DNA from: Phycisphaerales bacterium
GTDB taxonomy: Bacteria > Planctomycetota > Phycisphaerae > Sedimentisphaerales > Anaerobacaceae
Direction of reading: 5' to 3'
DNA: 45,043 bases
NCBI GenBank assembly: GCA_011057845.1
Contig: DSDB01000407.1
Coordinates: 1-45,043, forward strand
A model generated the notes under the pieces. The model was not told the DNA's origin. It ran no database searches and saw nothing but the letters and a program-made list of their open reading frames with translations. Made by a program: the position numbers and the translations under genes. Below are positions 28,773-38,249 of the stretch, piece after piece. The number at the start of each line of letters is the position of its first letter. Positions within the stretch are counted from its first letter, which is position 1.

Positions 28773-31700
28773 CTACAGGATACCGCTTCCCAGACGTTTC
28801 TTTTCGAGCTGGATGTTGAGGCCCAGCCCGCGGATTTCGTTGCACAACACGTCAAAAGACAGCGGCGTGCCCGCTTCCAGAATGTTCTGGCCCCGGACCA
28901 TGGATTCGTAGATCTTCGTGCGGCCCTCGACGTCGTCGCTTTTGACCGTGAGCATCTCCTGCAACGCGTAGGCCGCGCCGTAGCCTTCCAGGGCCCAGAC
29001 TTCCATTTCGCCGAACCGCTGGCCGCCCGTTCTGGCCTTGCCGCCCAGCGGCTGCTGGGTAATCAGGCTGTACGGGCCGGTCGCGCGGGCGTGAATCTTG
29101 TCGTCGACCAGATGGTGCAGCTTCATCATGTAGATGTAGCCGATGGTCGCCCGCTGATCAAACGGACCGCCCGTTCGGCCGTCGTACAACTGGGTCTTGA
29201 GGGTCGACGGCACGTTGATGAAGAACTCGTCCTCGCGCGGCGCCTCGTTATCCCGTTTGACTTGCTCGGCGCGGGCCTTCATCTTCTCGTTGGCCTCCGC
29301 GATCAGTTGCACGATATCATCCTCGGTGGCGCCGTCGAATACGGGGGTGACGGCATGGAATCCGAGCACTTTGGCCACCCAGCCCAGGTGGGTCTCAAGG
29401 ATCTGCCCCACGTTCATACGGCTCGGAACGCCCAGCGGATTCAACAGGATGTCGAGCGGCGTGCCATCTTCGAGGAAGGGCATATCCTCGACCGGCATGA
29501 TCTTCGCGATGACGCCCTTGTTGCCGTGGCGCCCGGCCATCTTGTCGCCGATGGACAGTGTCCGCTTGATGGCCACGTACACCTTGACCATCTGAAGCAC
29601 GCCGCTGGGAAGCTCGTCGCCATGCTTGAGACGTTCGACCCGGCGTTTGCGCTCCTCCTGCAATTCCCTGATCTTGGGCCAGTACTTGTCCACGATCTTC
29701 TGCACGTCGTCCCTGGCGGCGGCCGGCTTGGCCCATTTGATGTCGAAGTTCTCGATCTGCTCGGAAACGACCTCGTCGTCCTCGCTGAACCCCGCCCGCT
29801 GGCGGGTCGAGGGATCGACAATGGTCACCTCGTGCTTGGCGTGGATCGCCTCAATCATCTGTCGGAACACGACGCATTGCTTGGCGCGCATCTCGTCTTC
29901 ATACGCCTTGATTTCGGCCTGGAGCGCCTTCTTCTCTTCGTCGGAGGCGGCTCCACGGCGTGTGAACCGCTCGGTCTTGATGACCACGCCCTCGTAGCCG
30001 CTGGGCAACTCCAGCGAGTCGTTCTTGACGTCTTCGCCGGCCCGGCCGAAGATCGCATGCAGCAGTTTCTCTTCCGGGGTCAGTTCCGTCTTGCTCTTGG
30101 GCACGACCTTGCCCACGAGGATATCCCCCGGACAAACCCGCGTGCCTTCCCGGACCACGCCGTATTCGTCGAGGTTGCGAAGGGCCTTCTCGCTGACGTT
30201 CGGGATGTCCCGTGTGAATTCCTCCTTGCCCAGACGGGTCTCGCGAACCTCGGCGGTGAACTCGTCGATGTGCAGGCTGGTAAAGCTGTCGTCCTTGCAC
30301 AGCCGTTCGCTGACGATGATCGCGTCCTCAAAGTTGAAGCCATCGAACGACACGAATCCGACCAGGACATTCATGCCCAGCGACAGCACGCCCTCCGTGG
30401 TGCCGCCGCCATCGGCGATGATCTGCCCCTTCTTGATTTTCTCGCCGAGCCTCACGATCGGCTTCTGGTTCAGACAGGTCCGCTCGTTGAGCCCGATGAA
30501 CTTGGCCAGCTCGTATTCGTCGGTGTGATTGATGACGATCCGGGTCGCGTCCACGGCCGTGACTGTGCCGGCGTTCTCGGCCCGCACGACCATGCTCGAG
30601 TTCCGGCCGACCACCTCTTCCATGCCCGTACCCACCAGGGGCGGCTTGGTCCGCAGCAACGGCACCGCCTGACGCTGCATGTTCGAGCCCATCAACGCGC
30701 GGTTGGCGTCGTCGTGCTCCACGAACGGTATCAACGCCGCCGAAATCCCGAGCGTCTGCTTTGTCGAAACGTCCACATACTGGACCTCTTCGCTGTCGGC
30801 CTCGTCCAGTTCGCCGTCCCGCATGACCAGAACGCGGCCCTTGTGAATCCGCTGCGTCTTCGGATCCGTGGTATTCGGCGCCGCAATGATCGCCCGCATA
30901 TCCTCATCGGCGCGGAGGTAGGCCACTTTGTCCGTCACCTGGCCGTTCTTGACCACCAGATACGGCGTCAGCAGGAACCCGTACTCATCGACCGTCGCGA
31001 AGATGGCCAGAGACGAAATCAAGCCGATGTTCGTGCCCTCCGGGGTCTCGATCGGGCAGATACGGCCGTAGTGGCTGATGTGCACATCCCGGACCTCAAA
31101 CCCGGCACGCCGACGGTTCAGGCCGCCCGGACCCAGCGCCGACAGACGCCGTTCATGCGTCAACTGGCTCAGGGCGTTCGTCTGGTCCACAACCTGGCTC
31201 AATTCACCGCGGCCGAAGAAGTAGTTGATGCTGCTGGAGACGCTCTTGGAGTTGATCAGGTCCGCCACACGCAGGGGCTCGTCGGTCTCCTTGCGCATGC
31301 TCATGCGTTCCTGAACGGTCTTGCGGAGCTTGAGCAGGCCCTTGCGGATCTCGTCGGCCGCCAGTTCGTCGATCGTCCGAAGACGACGATTGCCCAGGTG
31401 GTCGATATCGTCAACCTCGCCTTCATTGTTCCGCAGACCGATGATATAACGCATCGTGTTGAGGAAGTCCTCGGGACGAAGCGTCATCTCGTTCTCGTCA
31501 ACCTGCTGATTGAGCTTGCGGTTGAGCCGGAAGCGGCCCACCATGCCCAGGCGATACCGGTTCGGATCAAAGAACTTCTCGTGGAAGAACAGCTCGGCCT
31601 TCTCCTGGTTGGGCGGATTGCCCGGCCGTAGCCGCATGTAGAACTTCAGCAGTGCCTGCTCGTGGCTTTCACAGTCGTCTTCCGCCAGCGTGTTCAGGAT

Positions 31701-32531
31701 GATGGCGTCGCGGACCTCCTCAATGACCTCGAGGCTCTTGATGCCGCTCTGCTGGATGACCGACACGCGGTCGGCGATCTGGCCGCCGGACTTGACGATG
31801 ATCTCGCCGGTTTCCGTATCCACCACCGGACCGACCGCCCACATCGTCGGCGTCAGTTTCGAGACCGGCACCGTTTGGGTCGGGTAAAACAGCCGCATGA
31901 TCGACTCGGTCGTTCCATAGTCGGCGGAAATCGCCCGCAGGAAGATGGTCGACGGTATCTTGCTCGACTGGTCGATCTTGACGATCAGAACATCCTTATG
32001 GGTTACGCTGATCTCGATCCAGCTTCCGCGCTGGGGAATCACGCGCCCGCCGTGCAGCACGCGGTCGCCTTCCTTGCTTTCGATCAGGAAATCGACGCCC
32101 GGGCTGCGGTGCAACTGGCTGACAATCACGCGAATGGCGCCGTTGATGATGAACTCCCCGCCGCCGATCATCACCGGCATTTCACCGATGTAGATGCCCT
32201 GTTCGGCGATATCGTCGCCTTCCTGGCTGCGGAGCCGGCAGTGAATCTTCAGCGGATAGCCGTACGTCAACCGCAACTGGCGGCACTCCATCGGCGTGTA
32301 GTGCGGACGCTCCAGTTCATAGTAGAGGTATTCCATGACGAGCTTCTTGTTGTAGCTCTCAATCGGGAATATCTCGCGGAACAGCGATTCCAGACCCTGG
32401 TCCTTGCGGCGCGTCGGCGGCACCTCGCGCTGGAGGAAGCGGTCATACCCCTCGCGCTGGATAGCCACCAGGTTCGGAATCTCGACGGCATCCTTGACTC
32501 TGCCAAAATAGCGGACGTTTTCAAGACTCAT
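28773..32531 (-). CDS. rpoB: DNA-directed RNA polymerase subunit beta
   Basis: 1252 aa from [20 protein letters not shown], with GGAG 8 nt upstream; the track uses a TTG four codons earlier. Family motifs: the rifampicin-region [46 protein letters not shown] and the C-terminal [20 protein letters not shown]. The Rif cluster keeps the Asp516, His526 and Ser531 equivalents but changes several neighbours ([11 protein letters not shown] instead of [11 protein letters not shown]). It follows rplL by 76 bp. Confidence 0.98.
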   Translation of the reverse strand: MSLENVRYFGRVKDAVEIPNLVAIQREGYDRFLQREVPPTRRKDQGLESLFREIFPIESYNKKLVMEYLYYELERPHYTPMECRQLRLTYGYPLKIHCRLRSQEGDDIAEQGIYIGEMPVMIGGGEFIINGAIRVIVSQLHRSPGVDFLIESKEGDRVLHGGRVIPQRGSWIEISVTHKDVLIVKIDQSSKIPSTIFLRAISADYGTTESIMRLFYPTQTVPVSKLTPTMWAVGPVVDTETGEIIVKSGGQIADRVSVIQQSGIKSLEVIEEVRDAIILNTLAEDDCESHEQALLKFYMRLRPGNPPNQEKAELFFHEKFFDPNRYRLGMVGRFRLNRKLNQQVDENEMTLRPEDFLNTMRYIIGLRNNEGEVDDIDHLGNRRLRTIDELAADEIRKGLLKLRKTVQERMSMRKETDEPLRVADLINSKSVSSSINYFFGRGELSQVVDQTNALSQLTHERRLSALGPGGLNRRRAGFEVRDVHISHYGRICPIETPEGTNIGLISSLAIFATVDEYGFLLTPYLVVKNGQVTDKVAYLRADEDMRAIIAAPNTTDPKTQRIHKGRVLVMRDGELDEADSEEVQYVDVSTKQTLGISAALIPFVEHDDANRALMGSNMQRQAVPLLRTKPPLVGTGMEEVVGRNSSMVVRAENAGTVTAVDATRIVINHTDEYELAKFIGLNERTCLNQKPIVRLGEKIKKGQIIADGGGTTEGVLSLGMNVLVGFVSFDGFNFEDAIIVSERLCKDDSFTSLHIDEFTAEVRETRLGKEEFTRDIPNVSEKALRNLDEYGVVREGTRVCPGDILVGKVVPKSKTELTPEEKLLHAIFGRAGEDVKNDSLELPSGYEGVVIKTERFTRRGAASDEEKKALQAEIKAYEDEMRAKQCVVFRQMIEAIHAKHEVTIVDPSTRQRAGFSEDDEVVSEQIENFDIKWAKPAAARDDVQKIVDKYWPKIRELQEERKRRVERLKHGDELPSGVLQMVKVYVAIKRTLSIGDKMAGRHGNKGVIAKIMPVEDMPFLEDGTPLDILLNPLGVPSRMNVGQILETHLGWVAKVLGFHAVTPVFDGATEDDIVQLIAEANEKMKARAEQVKRDNEAPREDEFFINVPSTLKTQLYDGRTGGPFDQRATIGYIYMMKLHHLVDDKIHARATGPYSLITQQPLGGKARTGGQRFGEMEVWALEGYGAAYALQEMLTVKSDDVEGRTKIYESMVRGQNILEAGTPLSFDVLCNEIRGLGLNIQLEKKRLGSGIL

Positions 32532-32607
32532 CTGATGCTCCAAAGTTCATGAAAGCCCCGGTTTCGCCCGATCGCACGGTGCTGACGGCCTTCGTCACGA
32601 ACACGGC

Positions 32608-33036
32608 TCAGGCGATCTCCACGGTGGCCCCGGCTTCTTCGAGCTGCTTGCGGGCCGCCTCGGCCTCTTCCTTGCTGACGCCCGTCTTGACCGGCTTCGG
32701 CACGCCATCCACCAGGTCCTTGGCCTCCTTGAGGCCCAGACCCGTCAGGGCCCGCACTTCCTTGATGACCTGGATCTTCTTGTCGCCGAAACCCTTGAGA
32801 ATGACATCGAAGATGGTCTTCTCCACGGCCTCCTCGGCCGCGGCGCCGGCTCCGGCCGCCGGACCGGCCACCATGACGGCTCCGCTGGCCGGCTTAATGC
32901 CGTGCACCTGCTCGAGGTAGTCGCCAAGCTCCTTGGCCTGCATCAGGGTCAGCGCGACGATCTTATCGCCGATTTCCGCGATGGCGGCGCTCCAGTTCTT
33001 GCCCGCGGCGCCTTCGGTTTTTTCTTCGTCTGACAT
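32608..33036 (-). CDS. rplL: 50S ribosomal protein L7/L12
   Basis: 142 aa from [20 protein letters not shown], with AAGGAG about 11 nt upstream. N-terminal dimerisation domain, Ala/Gly-rich hinge ([19 protein letters not shown]), and C-terminal factor-binding domain ([20 protein letters not shown]). Slightly longer than the typical 120-130 aa, with extra residues at the N-terminus. It recruits EF-Tu and EF-G, both encoded here. Confidence 0.98.
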   Translation of the reverse strand: MSDEEKTEGAAGKNWSAAIAEIGDKIVALTLMQAKELGDYLEQVHGIKPASGAVMVAGPAAGAGAAAEEAVEKTIFDVILKGFGDKKIQVIKEVRALTGLGLKEAKDLVDGVPKPVKTGVSKEEAEAARKQLEEAGATVEIA

Positions 33037-33237
33037 GTTCCAATGACTCCTTCTGTCCAATGCCCTGCGGGTGCCGAAACTACGCCGTCTCGTTTAACCC
33101 TTACGGGACAGCCGCCAAGGCAATCTCATAATCCAAACTGATGTGTGCGACAGACCCATCCGGCCGAGCGGATCAATCCGCGTTTCCAACGCGCCCACGA
33201 TGCCGGCGATACCCGTCGCCCTTTGAAATATCCCTCG
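33037..33237 (-). other. 201-nt spacer between rplJ and rplL
   Basis: No supported gene. It contains a perfect 6-bp hairpin with a 3-nt loop (cgcgttTCCaacgcg, 33179-33193) and no convincing promoter or terminator. In E. coli the corresponding gap is about 66 nt. A separate translation-initiation region for rplL would fit the four-fold or greater excess of L7/L12 over L10. Confidence 0.5.
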
Positions 33238-33768
33238 CTATGCTGCTTCTTTGTCGGCATCCGCCAGGGTCTTGACACAGCCGGCAATAACACCGCCCGG
33301 ACCGGCGATGGCCCCGGCCACGCGGGCGCCCGGAGACAGAATCCGCATGACCCCCTGGCCAAGTAATTCCGTCCGTGTCGGCATCTGCGCCAGCGATTCG
33401 GCCCCCTTCCCATCCAGGGCCGACCCATCCACATACGCGCCGCGAATCTCCAGGTTCTTAATCTTCTTGACCCAATCGCTCATTTCCTTGGCGATATCGA
33501 CGACGCTGTCGCCGCCGTAGGCCAGCGTGCAGGGCCCCTCGAACAACGCCCTGGCCGCATCCATACCCCGGTTGGCCAGCGCCTTGCGGAACAGCGAATT
33601 CCTGACCACCAGCAGCTTGATGCCTTTGGCCTTCAACTCACCCCGAAGGCGGTTGTTCTCGTTGCCCGACAGACCCTTGGTATTGACGATCAGAAAACTG
33701 TCGATCTGGTCATTGACGATCCGCTGCTCGAAGTCCTGTTGCAGCAGTTCTTTTACGAATTTGCTCAT
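33238..33768 (-). CDS. rplJ: 50S ribosomal protein L10
   Basis: 176 aa. MSKFVKELLQQDFEQRIVND, then FLIVNTKGLSGNENNRLRGE and LVVRNSLFRKAL; the C-terminal helix region (RVAGAIAGPGGVIAGCVKTL) anchors L7/L12 dimers. In E. coli L10 with L12 represses its own mRNA. It follows rplA by 48 bp. Confidence 0.97.
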   Translation of the reverse strand: MSKFVKELLQQDFEQRIVNDQIDSFLIVNTKGLSGNENNRLRGELKAKGIKLLVVRNSLFRKALANRGMDAARALFEGPCTLAYGGDSVVDIAKEMSDWVKKIKNLEIRGAYVDGSALDGKGAESLAQMPTRTELLGQGVMRILSPGARVAGAIAGPGGVIAGCVKTLADADKEAA

Positions 33769-33816
33769 GGTCCACCTGGTTCCTGAATAGGCCGGCCAAA
33801 CCGCCGGATCCGCTTT

Positions 33817-34494
33817 CTACACACTGACCGCGACGCTGGGGCTCATCGTCGCGCAGATACACACTTTCTTCAGATAGGTGCCCTTGGACGCACTGGGCTT
33901 GACCGCCTTGATATGCGAGACCAGCGCCTCGATATTCTCGACCAGCTTCCTGGCGTCGAAGCTCTGCTTGCCCACGACCACGTGCACGTTGCCGCCGGCG
34001 TCGTTGCGAAACTCGACCTTGCCGGCGGCGAACTCCGCCACGGCGGTCTTGACGTCCGACGTAACCGTTCCGTTCTTGGGCGACGGCATCTTGCCCTGCG
34101 GACCCAGCACCCGGCCGAGCTTGCCGGCCTTGCCCATGACCTTCGGCGAGGCAATCGCCACATCGAAGTCCATCCAGCCGTCCAGCACCTTCTGGATCAA
34201 CGCGTCGCAGCCGGCGTCAATCGCTCCGGCCTTCTTCACCGCCTCGGCTTCCGTCTCGTCGCAGAACGCAATCACCTTCTTCTGCTTGCCGATCCCGTGA
34301 GGCAGCGACAGAGAACCCCGCACAAGCTGGTCGGCATGCTTGGGATCGATGCCAAGCTGCATTACGCATTCGACCGTCTGATCGAATTTCGCCGATGTGA
34401 ACGACTTGATCTTCGCCACGGCTTCCACAAGCGGCAGCGGTTCTTTGTTCGTCTGCTCGGCTTGCTTGCTGTATCTCTTGCTTCTGAGTTTCAT
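33817..34494 (-). CDS. rplA: 50S ribosomal protein L1
   Basis: 225 aa. LPLVEAVAKIKSFTSAKFDQ at the N-terminus, domain II with GKAGKLGRVLGPQGKMPSPK, and HIKAVKPSASKGTYLKKVCI near the end. It forms the L1 stalk at the E site and is a classical autogenous repressor of rplKA in other bacteria. It follows rplK by 52 bp. Confidence 0.98.
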   Translation of the reverse strand: MKLRSKRYSKQAEQTNKEPLPLVEAVAKIKSFTSAKFDQTVECVMQLGIDPKHADQLVRGSLSLPHGIGKQKKVIAFCDETEAEAVKKAGAIDAGCDALIQKVLDGWMDFDVAIASPKVMGKAGKLGRVLGPQGKMPSPKNGTVTSDVKTAVAEFAAGKVEFRNDAGGNVHVVVGKQSFDARKLVENIEALVSHIKAVKPSASKGTYLKKVCICATMSPSVAVSV

Positions 34495-34546
34495 TGGCGT
34501 ATCTCTTGAAAAAGAACGACCGCCCTGTGGGCGGGGCCCTGTGCTG

Positions 34547-34972
34547 TTATCCTTCCACTTTGATGCCCATACTCCGGGCCGTGCCCTCGATCACCTTCAC
34601 GGCGGTGTCGATGTCAAAGGCGTTGAGGTCCTGCATCTTGGTCTGGGCGATCTGGCGCACCTGTTCGGCCGTCACCGTGCCGACCGTCTCCTTGCTGGCG
34701 TTGCCACTGCCCTTGGCCAAGCCCGCCGCCTTCTTGAGCAGCACCGCCGCCGGAGAACTCTTGACCTCAAACGAAAAACTCCTGTCCGAATAGACCGTCA
34801 GCACCACCGGGACCACCATGCCGGCCAATTCCTTCGTCCGTTCGTTGAACTGAGAAACGAACTGGCCGATGTTCACGCCGTGCTGACCCAGCGCCGGACC
34901 GATGGGCGGGGCAGGCGTCGCCTGTCCGCCCGGAGCCTGCAGCTTGATCTGAACCGTCACTTCCTTAGCCAC
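34547..34972 (-). CDS. rplK: 50S ribosomal protein L11
   Basis: 141 aa from a GTG start with AGGTG 7-8 nt upstream. The thiostrepton-site region [20 protein letters not shown] keeps the two prolines. The C-terminal rRNA-binding domain ([20 protein letters not shown]) is intact. It binds the GTPase-associated centre. It follows nusG by 56 bp. Confidence 0.98.
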   Translation of the reverse strand: MAKEVTVQIKLQAPGGQATPAPPIGPALGQHGVNIGQFVSQFNERTKELAGMVVPVVLTVYSDRSFSFEVKSSPAAVLLKKAAGLAKGSGNASKETVGTVTAEQVRQIAQTKMQDLNAFDIDTAVKVIEGTARSMGIKVEG

Positions 34973-35028
34973 TGATTACACCTCGTACATTCAGGGAATC
35001 CCGCCGCGGTCGCCGCCGGCGGAAAAAC

Positions 35029-35571
35029 TCACACCTTCTCTATCTGCCAGTATTCGATATCCAGCGGCGTGCTCCTGCCGAAGATCGTCACAATCACTTT
35101 CACGATGCCGCGCTCCGCGTCAATCGAGTCCACGACGCCCTCAAAATTCTCGAACGCGCCTTCGCGAATCTTGATCATATCACCCTTCTTGAACTCCACC
35201 TTGATGCTCGGCGCTTCATCGGGCTTCTCGGCTTCCAGCAGCATCTTGGCCACGTCGGTGTCGCGCATCGGCGTCGGAATCCCTTCGGTGCCGATGAAAT
35301 CCCCGACGCCGCCGGTGCCCTTGATCATGAACCACGCCTTTTCCGGCACGCGCCCGTCGGCCTCCGACTGCATTTCCATGAAGACATAGCCGGGGTACAG
35401 TTTGCGCTTGTGCACGGTCTGCTTGTTGCCGCGGATCCGCTTGATCTGCTCAACCGGAACCTCGATGCGCCCCACGATCTCGTGCAGACCCTCCTTCTCC
35501 ACCTTCTGCTGGAGGGCCTCCCTGACCTGGAGTTCCTTGTTCGCCGCGACTCGTAGAACATACCATTGCAT
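35029..35571 (-). CDS. nusG: Transcription termination/antitermination protein NusG
   Basis: 180 aa. NGN domain (MQWYVLRVAANKELQVREAL, KRKLYPGYVFMEMQ) followed by a C-terminal KOW domain (FKKGDMIKIREGAFENFEGV). It binds the beta-prime clamp and links RNA polymerase to ribosomal S10 or Rho. Normal length, no insertion domain. Conserved secE-nusG-rplK order. Confidence 0.98.
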   Translation of the reverse strand: MQWYVLRVAANKELQVREALQQKVEKEGLHEIVGRIEVPVEQIKRIRGNKQTVHKRKLYPGYVFMEMQSEADGRVPEKAWFMIKGTGGVGDFIGTEGIPTPMRDTDVAKMLLEAEKPDEAPSIKVEFKKGDMIKIREGAFENFEGVVDSIDAERGIVKVIVTIFGRSTPLDIEYWQIEKV

Positions 35572-35630
35572 CGTCGTATCAGACCTCTCGCAACAGGCGT
35601 CTCAAAGGGTTGCAATCATCATGAAAACGG

Positions 35631-36017
35631 CTACGTCAGAATCGAACGGAAGATAACCTGGAAAATCACGTCGGTTATACCGATCAACCCCGCCATCAGC
35701 ACAACCACGACGATCACGATGATCGTCGAGACCGTGATCTCCTGACGGCTGGACCAACTGACTTTCTTCATCTCGCCCTCGGCGGCGATCATGAAATCCG
35801 CCACGGAGGCCTTGTTGACCAGCCAGAACAACAAAACGCACAAGGCCGCGAACAACCCCACCGGCACAAGAGCCTGAGCCCACAGGTTCAGATCCGTCGC
35901 CCGAAGCTGCGTGTTGTACAGCGTATAGCTGCCCAGACCCGCTATGATCGCGCCCGCGAAGGCGCTGCCCAGCCGGGTGTACTTGCCCTGCCCGCGTTTA
36001 TAAATGTCAAACGTCAT
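35631..36017 (-). CDS. secE: Preprotein translocase subunit SecE
   Basis: 128 aa from MTFDIYKRGQGKYTRLGSAF, with AAGGTT upstream; the 41 codons before it in the track run through tRNA-Trp and are not coding. Three membrane segments as in E. coli: about 18-40, 48-72 and 95-125. The conserved amphipathic helix EMKKVSWSSRQEI precedes the last one. It clamps SecY in the inner membrane. Confidence 0.96.
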   Translation of the reverse strand: MTFDIYKRGQGKYTRLGSAFAGAIIAGLGSYTLYNTQLRATDLNLWAQALVPVGLFAALCVLLFWLVNKASVADFMIAAEGEMKKVSWSSRQEITVSTIIVIVVVVLMAGLIGITDVIFQVIFRSILT

Positions 36018-36082
36018 ACCGTGAACCTTAACCTTGACTTGCCGTCCGGATGATAGGTCGACCGTCGACCCAGCGGTCCAAA

Positions 36083-36156
36083 CAGGCCAGGAGGGAGTCG
36101 AACCCCCAACCTTCGGTTTTGGAGACCGACGCTCTGCCAAATTGAGCTACTGGCCT
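36083..36156 (-). tRNA. tRNA-Trp (anticodon CCA)
   Basis: Complete cloverleaf: acceptor AGGCCAG/CTGGCCT, D arm AGCTCAATTTGGCAGAGC, anticodon loop with CCA between CGGT and ACCG, T arm GGGGGTTCGACTCCC. Discriminator G73 as expected for Trp. No CCA is encoded. It sits between rpmG and secE in the same direction, an arrangement known in many bacteria, so it is probably processed out of the operon transcript. Confidence 0.96.
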
Positions 36157-36191
36157 ATGGCTCCATCGTATTGCGCCCGGCGGGCCCGCGT

Positions 36192-36359
36192 CTACTTGCG
36201 CCGTATCTTGTGCGTCGTATGTGTGCGCTCGGTCTTGCAGAACTTCTTGAGCGTGAACTTCGGCGTACCTTCGGCCACGCTGACCTCGGTCCTGTACTCG
36301 CGCCGCCCGCACTCGCTGCACTCGAGCGTTATGTATTCTCTTTTCGTTTTCTTGGCCAT
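36192..36359 (-). CDS. rpmG: 50S ribosomal protein L33
   Basis: 55 aa, below the ORF-track limit; found between tuf and tRNA-Trp. MAKKTKREYITLECSECGRR, then KFTLKKFCKTERTHTTHKIR. The first zinc pair CSEC is kept, but only one Cys (FCKTERTH) remains of the usual second pair, so the zinc site is probably altered or completed by His. No clear Shine-Dalgarno; it follows two strong hairpins in the tuf-rpmG gap. Confidence 0.94.
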   Translation of the reverse strand: MAKKTKREYITLECSECGRREYRTEVSVAEGTPKFTLKKFCKTERTHTTHKIRRK

Positions 36360-36377
36360 ATGAGAGACCGGTCCCTG

Positions 36378-36470
36378 CCGGACGGTCGCGGCGTTCGCCG
36401 CCGTGTCCGGCCGCCGCCACGCATGTCCGATGCGACAAGCGTGGTCGCGACGGTATCCGCCGCGACCACG
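36378..36470 (-). other. Two GC-rich hairpins in the tuf-rpmG gap
   Basis: Hairpin 1 (36440-36470): CGTGGTCGCG pairs perfectly with CGCGACCACG, and inside it CGG/CCG closes a 3-nt loop. Hairpin 2 (36378-36410): CCGGAC/GTCCGG encloses GCGGC-GAAC-GCCGC. Both lie within 161 nt of non-coding sequence and neither has a T-run. In the transcript hairpin 1 starts about 50 nt after the tuf stop. Likely mRNA 3'-end protection, processing or Rho-related structure. Confidence 0.65.
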
Positions 36471-36520
36471 TCACCTTCAAAATCGATTGTCCAACCTGCG
36501 ATCCGCTGCAACGGACGCGT

Positions 36521-37732
36521 CTATTCGATCACCTTCGTGACGACACCGGCGCCCACGGTTCGCCCGCCCTCACGGATGGCGAAACGCAGCCCTTCTTCCA
36601 TGGCGATCGGGGCGATGATATGCACTTCCATGGCGATGTTGTCGCCCGGCATGCACATCTCCGCCGGCTTGCCTTCGCGGCTCTTGAGCGACTCCACGTG
36701 CCCGGTGACGTCCGTTGTGCGGAAATAGAACTGCGGACGATAACCGGCGAAGAACGGCGTATGACGGCCGCCTTCCTCCTTCGTCAGCACGTATACTTCA
36801 GACTCGAACTTCGTGTGCGGCGTGATGCTGCCCGGCGCCGCGACCACTTGGCCGCGAAGCAGTTCTTTCTTCTCGACGCCTCGCAGCAACAGGCCCACGT
36901 TGTCGCCGGCCTGCCCCTCGTCCAGCGTCTTGTTGAACATCTCGACGCCCGTGCAAACCGTCTTGCGGATATCCTTGGCCAGGCCGACGATCTCGACTTC
37001 ATCGCCGACATGGACGACTCCGCGGTCCACGCGACCCGTGCCCACCGTCCCGCGCCCCTTGATGCTGAAAACGTCTTCAATCGGCATCAGGAACAGCTTG
37101 TCGATGTCCCGCTGAGGAAGCGGGAAGTAGGAGTCGACCGCCTCCATCAACTCGTCGACGCACTTGCAGGCCTCGTCGTCCTTACCCTCGCACTCCATCG
37201 CCGCCAGCGCCGCGCCCCTGATGATCGGAATCTCATCGCCCGGAAATTCGTACTTGCTCAACAGGTCGCGGATCTCCAGCTCAACCAGATCCAGCAGTTC
37301 CGGGTCGTCCACCTGGTCCACCTTGTTCATGAAGACCACGATCTTCGGCACGTTCACCTGACGGGCCAAAAGGATGTGCTCGCGGGTCTGCGGCATCGGT
37401 CCGTCGCTGGCGGCAACCACGAGAATCGCCCCATCCATCTGGGCCGCGCCGGTAATCATGTTCTTGATGTAGTCGGCGTGCCCCGGGCAGTCCACATGGG
37501 CATAATGACGGGCGGCCGTCTCGTACTCCACGTGGGCGGTGTTGATCGTCACACCTCGCTCGCGCTCTTCCGGCGCGTTGTCGATGTCTTCGAACTTCTT
37601 GACGGTGCCGCCGAACTTCCTGGCCATGCGCATGGTAATCGCCGCCGTCAGAGTCGTCTTGCCGTGGTCGATATGGCCGATTGTACCGATGTTGACGTGT
37701 GGTTTCTTTCGCTCAAATACCGCCTTAGCCAT
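36521..37732 (-). CDS. tuf: Translation elongation factor Tu
   Basis: 403 aa from [20 protein letters not shown], with a strong Shine-Dalgarno (ggaggtt) upstream. G motifs: [31 protein letters not shown] and NKVD. Domain II has [13 protein letters not shown] and domain [23 protein letters not shown] with the C-terminal [11 protein letters not shown]. It delivers aminoacyl-tRNA to the ribosome. One copy is seen in the window. It is preceded by tRNA-Thr, as tufB is in E. coli. Confidence 0.99.
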   Translation of the reverse strand: MAKAVFERKKPHVNIGTIGHIDHGKTTLTAAITMRMARKFGGTVKKFEDIDNAPEERERGVTINTAHVEYETAARHYAHVDCPGHADYIKNMITGAAQMDGAILVVAASDGPMPQTREHILLARQVNVPKIVVFMNKVDQVDDPELLDLVELEIRDLLSKYEFPGDEIPIIRGAALAAMECEGKDDEACKCVDELMEAVDSYFPLPQRDIDKLFLMPIEDVFSIKGRGTVGTGRVDRGVVHVGDEVEIVGLAKDIRKTVCTGVEMFNKTLDEGQAGDNVGLLLRGVEKKELLRGQVVAAPGSITPHTKFESEVYVLTKEEGGRHTPFFAGYRPQFYFRTTDVTGHVESLKSREGKPAEMCMPGDNIAMEVHIIAPIAMEEGLRFAIREGGRTVGAGVVTKVIE

Positions 37733-37881
37733 CTTAAGATTAACCTCCAATGTGCCCGGTTCTTGTGGACTGGTTCGTTAGCAACCCGGCAAATAGAAAC
37801 TGAAACCTGACTGTACTGTTTCGAATAGCCTCGAACTTCACGATATCTCTGCAAGCGCCACGGCTTGAACAGCGTGCACTT

Positions 37882-37953
<72 letters not shown>

Positions 37954-38133
37954 AACTTGGACCGCCACTGCCTGCCGCCCCCTGCACCGGTCCAAATCCC
38001 CGACGGCCCGGGCGCCGGCACACAGCAAACGCCAAAAAGAAACGAACGCCACCCTTGGTTCCTCGTCGTCGGTTAAATGCGAAGACAACAGGAGCGCGCG
38101 GATGTCGAACACGCAAATCACAATAAATGGTGG

Positions 38134-38162
38134 ATTTTACAGGTACGCAGGGCAACTGCAAA
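38134..38162 (-). promoter_or_regulatory. Candidate promoter of the tRNA-Thr/tuf superblock
   Basis: On the minus strand TTTGCA, 17 bp, TAAAAT (4 of 6 and 5 of 6 matches). Transcription would start near 38127, leaving about 170 nt before tRNA-Thr. Upstream is an A/T-rich stretch that could act as an UP element, and a weak ACCGA/TCGGT hairpin with a T-run that may end the preceding gene. Confidence 0.6.
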
Positions 38163-38249
38163 CAGAAAAACACCGAAAATTCTAAAAAAATCGGTTTTCA
38201 ACACTGCTACTGCAAGCAACCCCGGCGAATCCCCTGCCATGAAGCCCGC

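Noticed and set aside
35631-36140. SecE with 41 extra N-terminal residues as in the ORF track
   Set aside because: The extension is translated through the tRNA-Trp gene; the inner ATG with AAGGTT upstream fits the family start.
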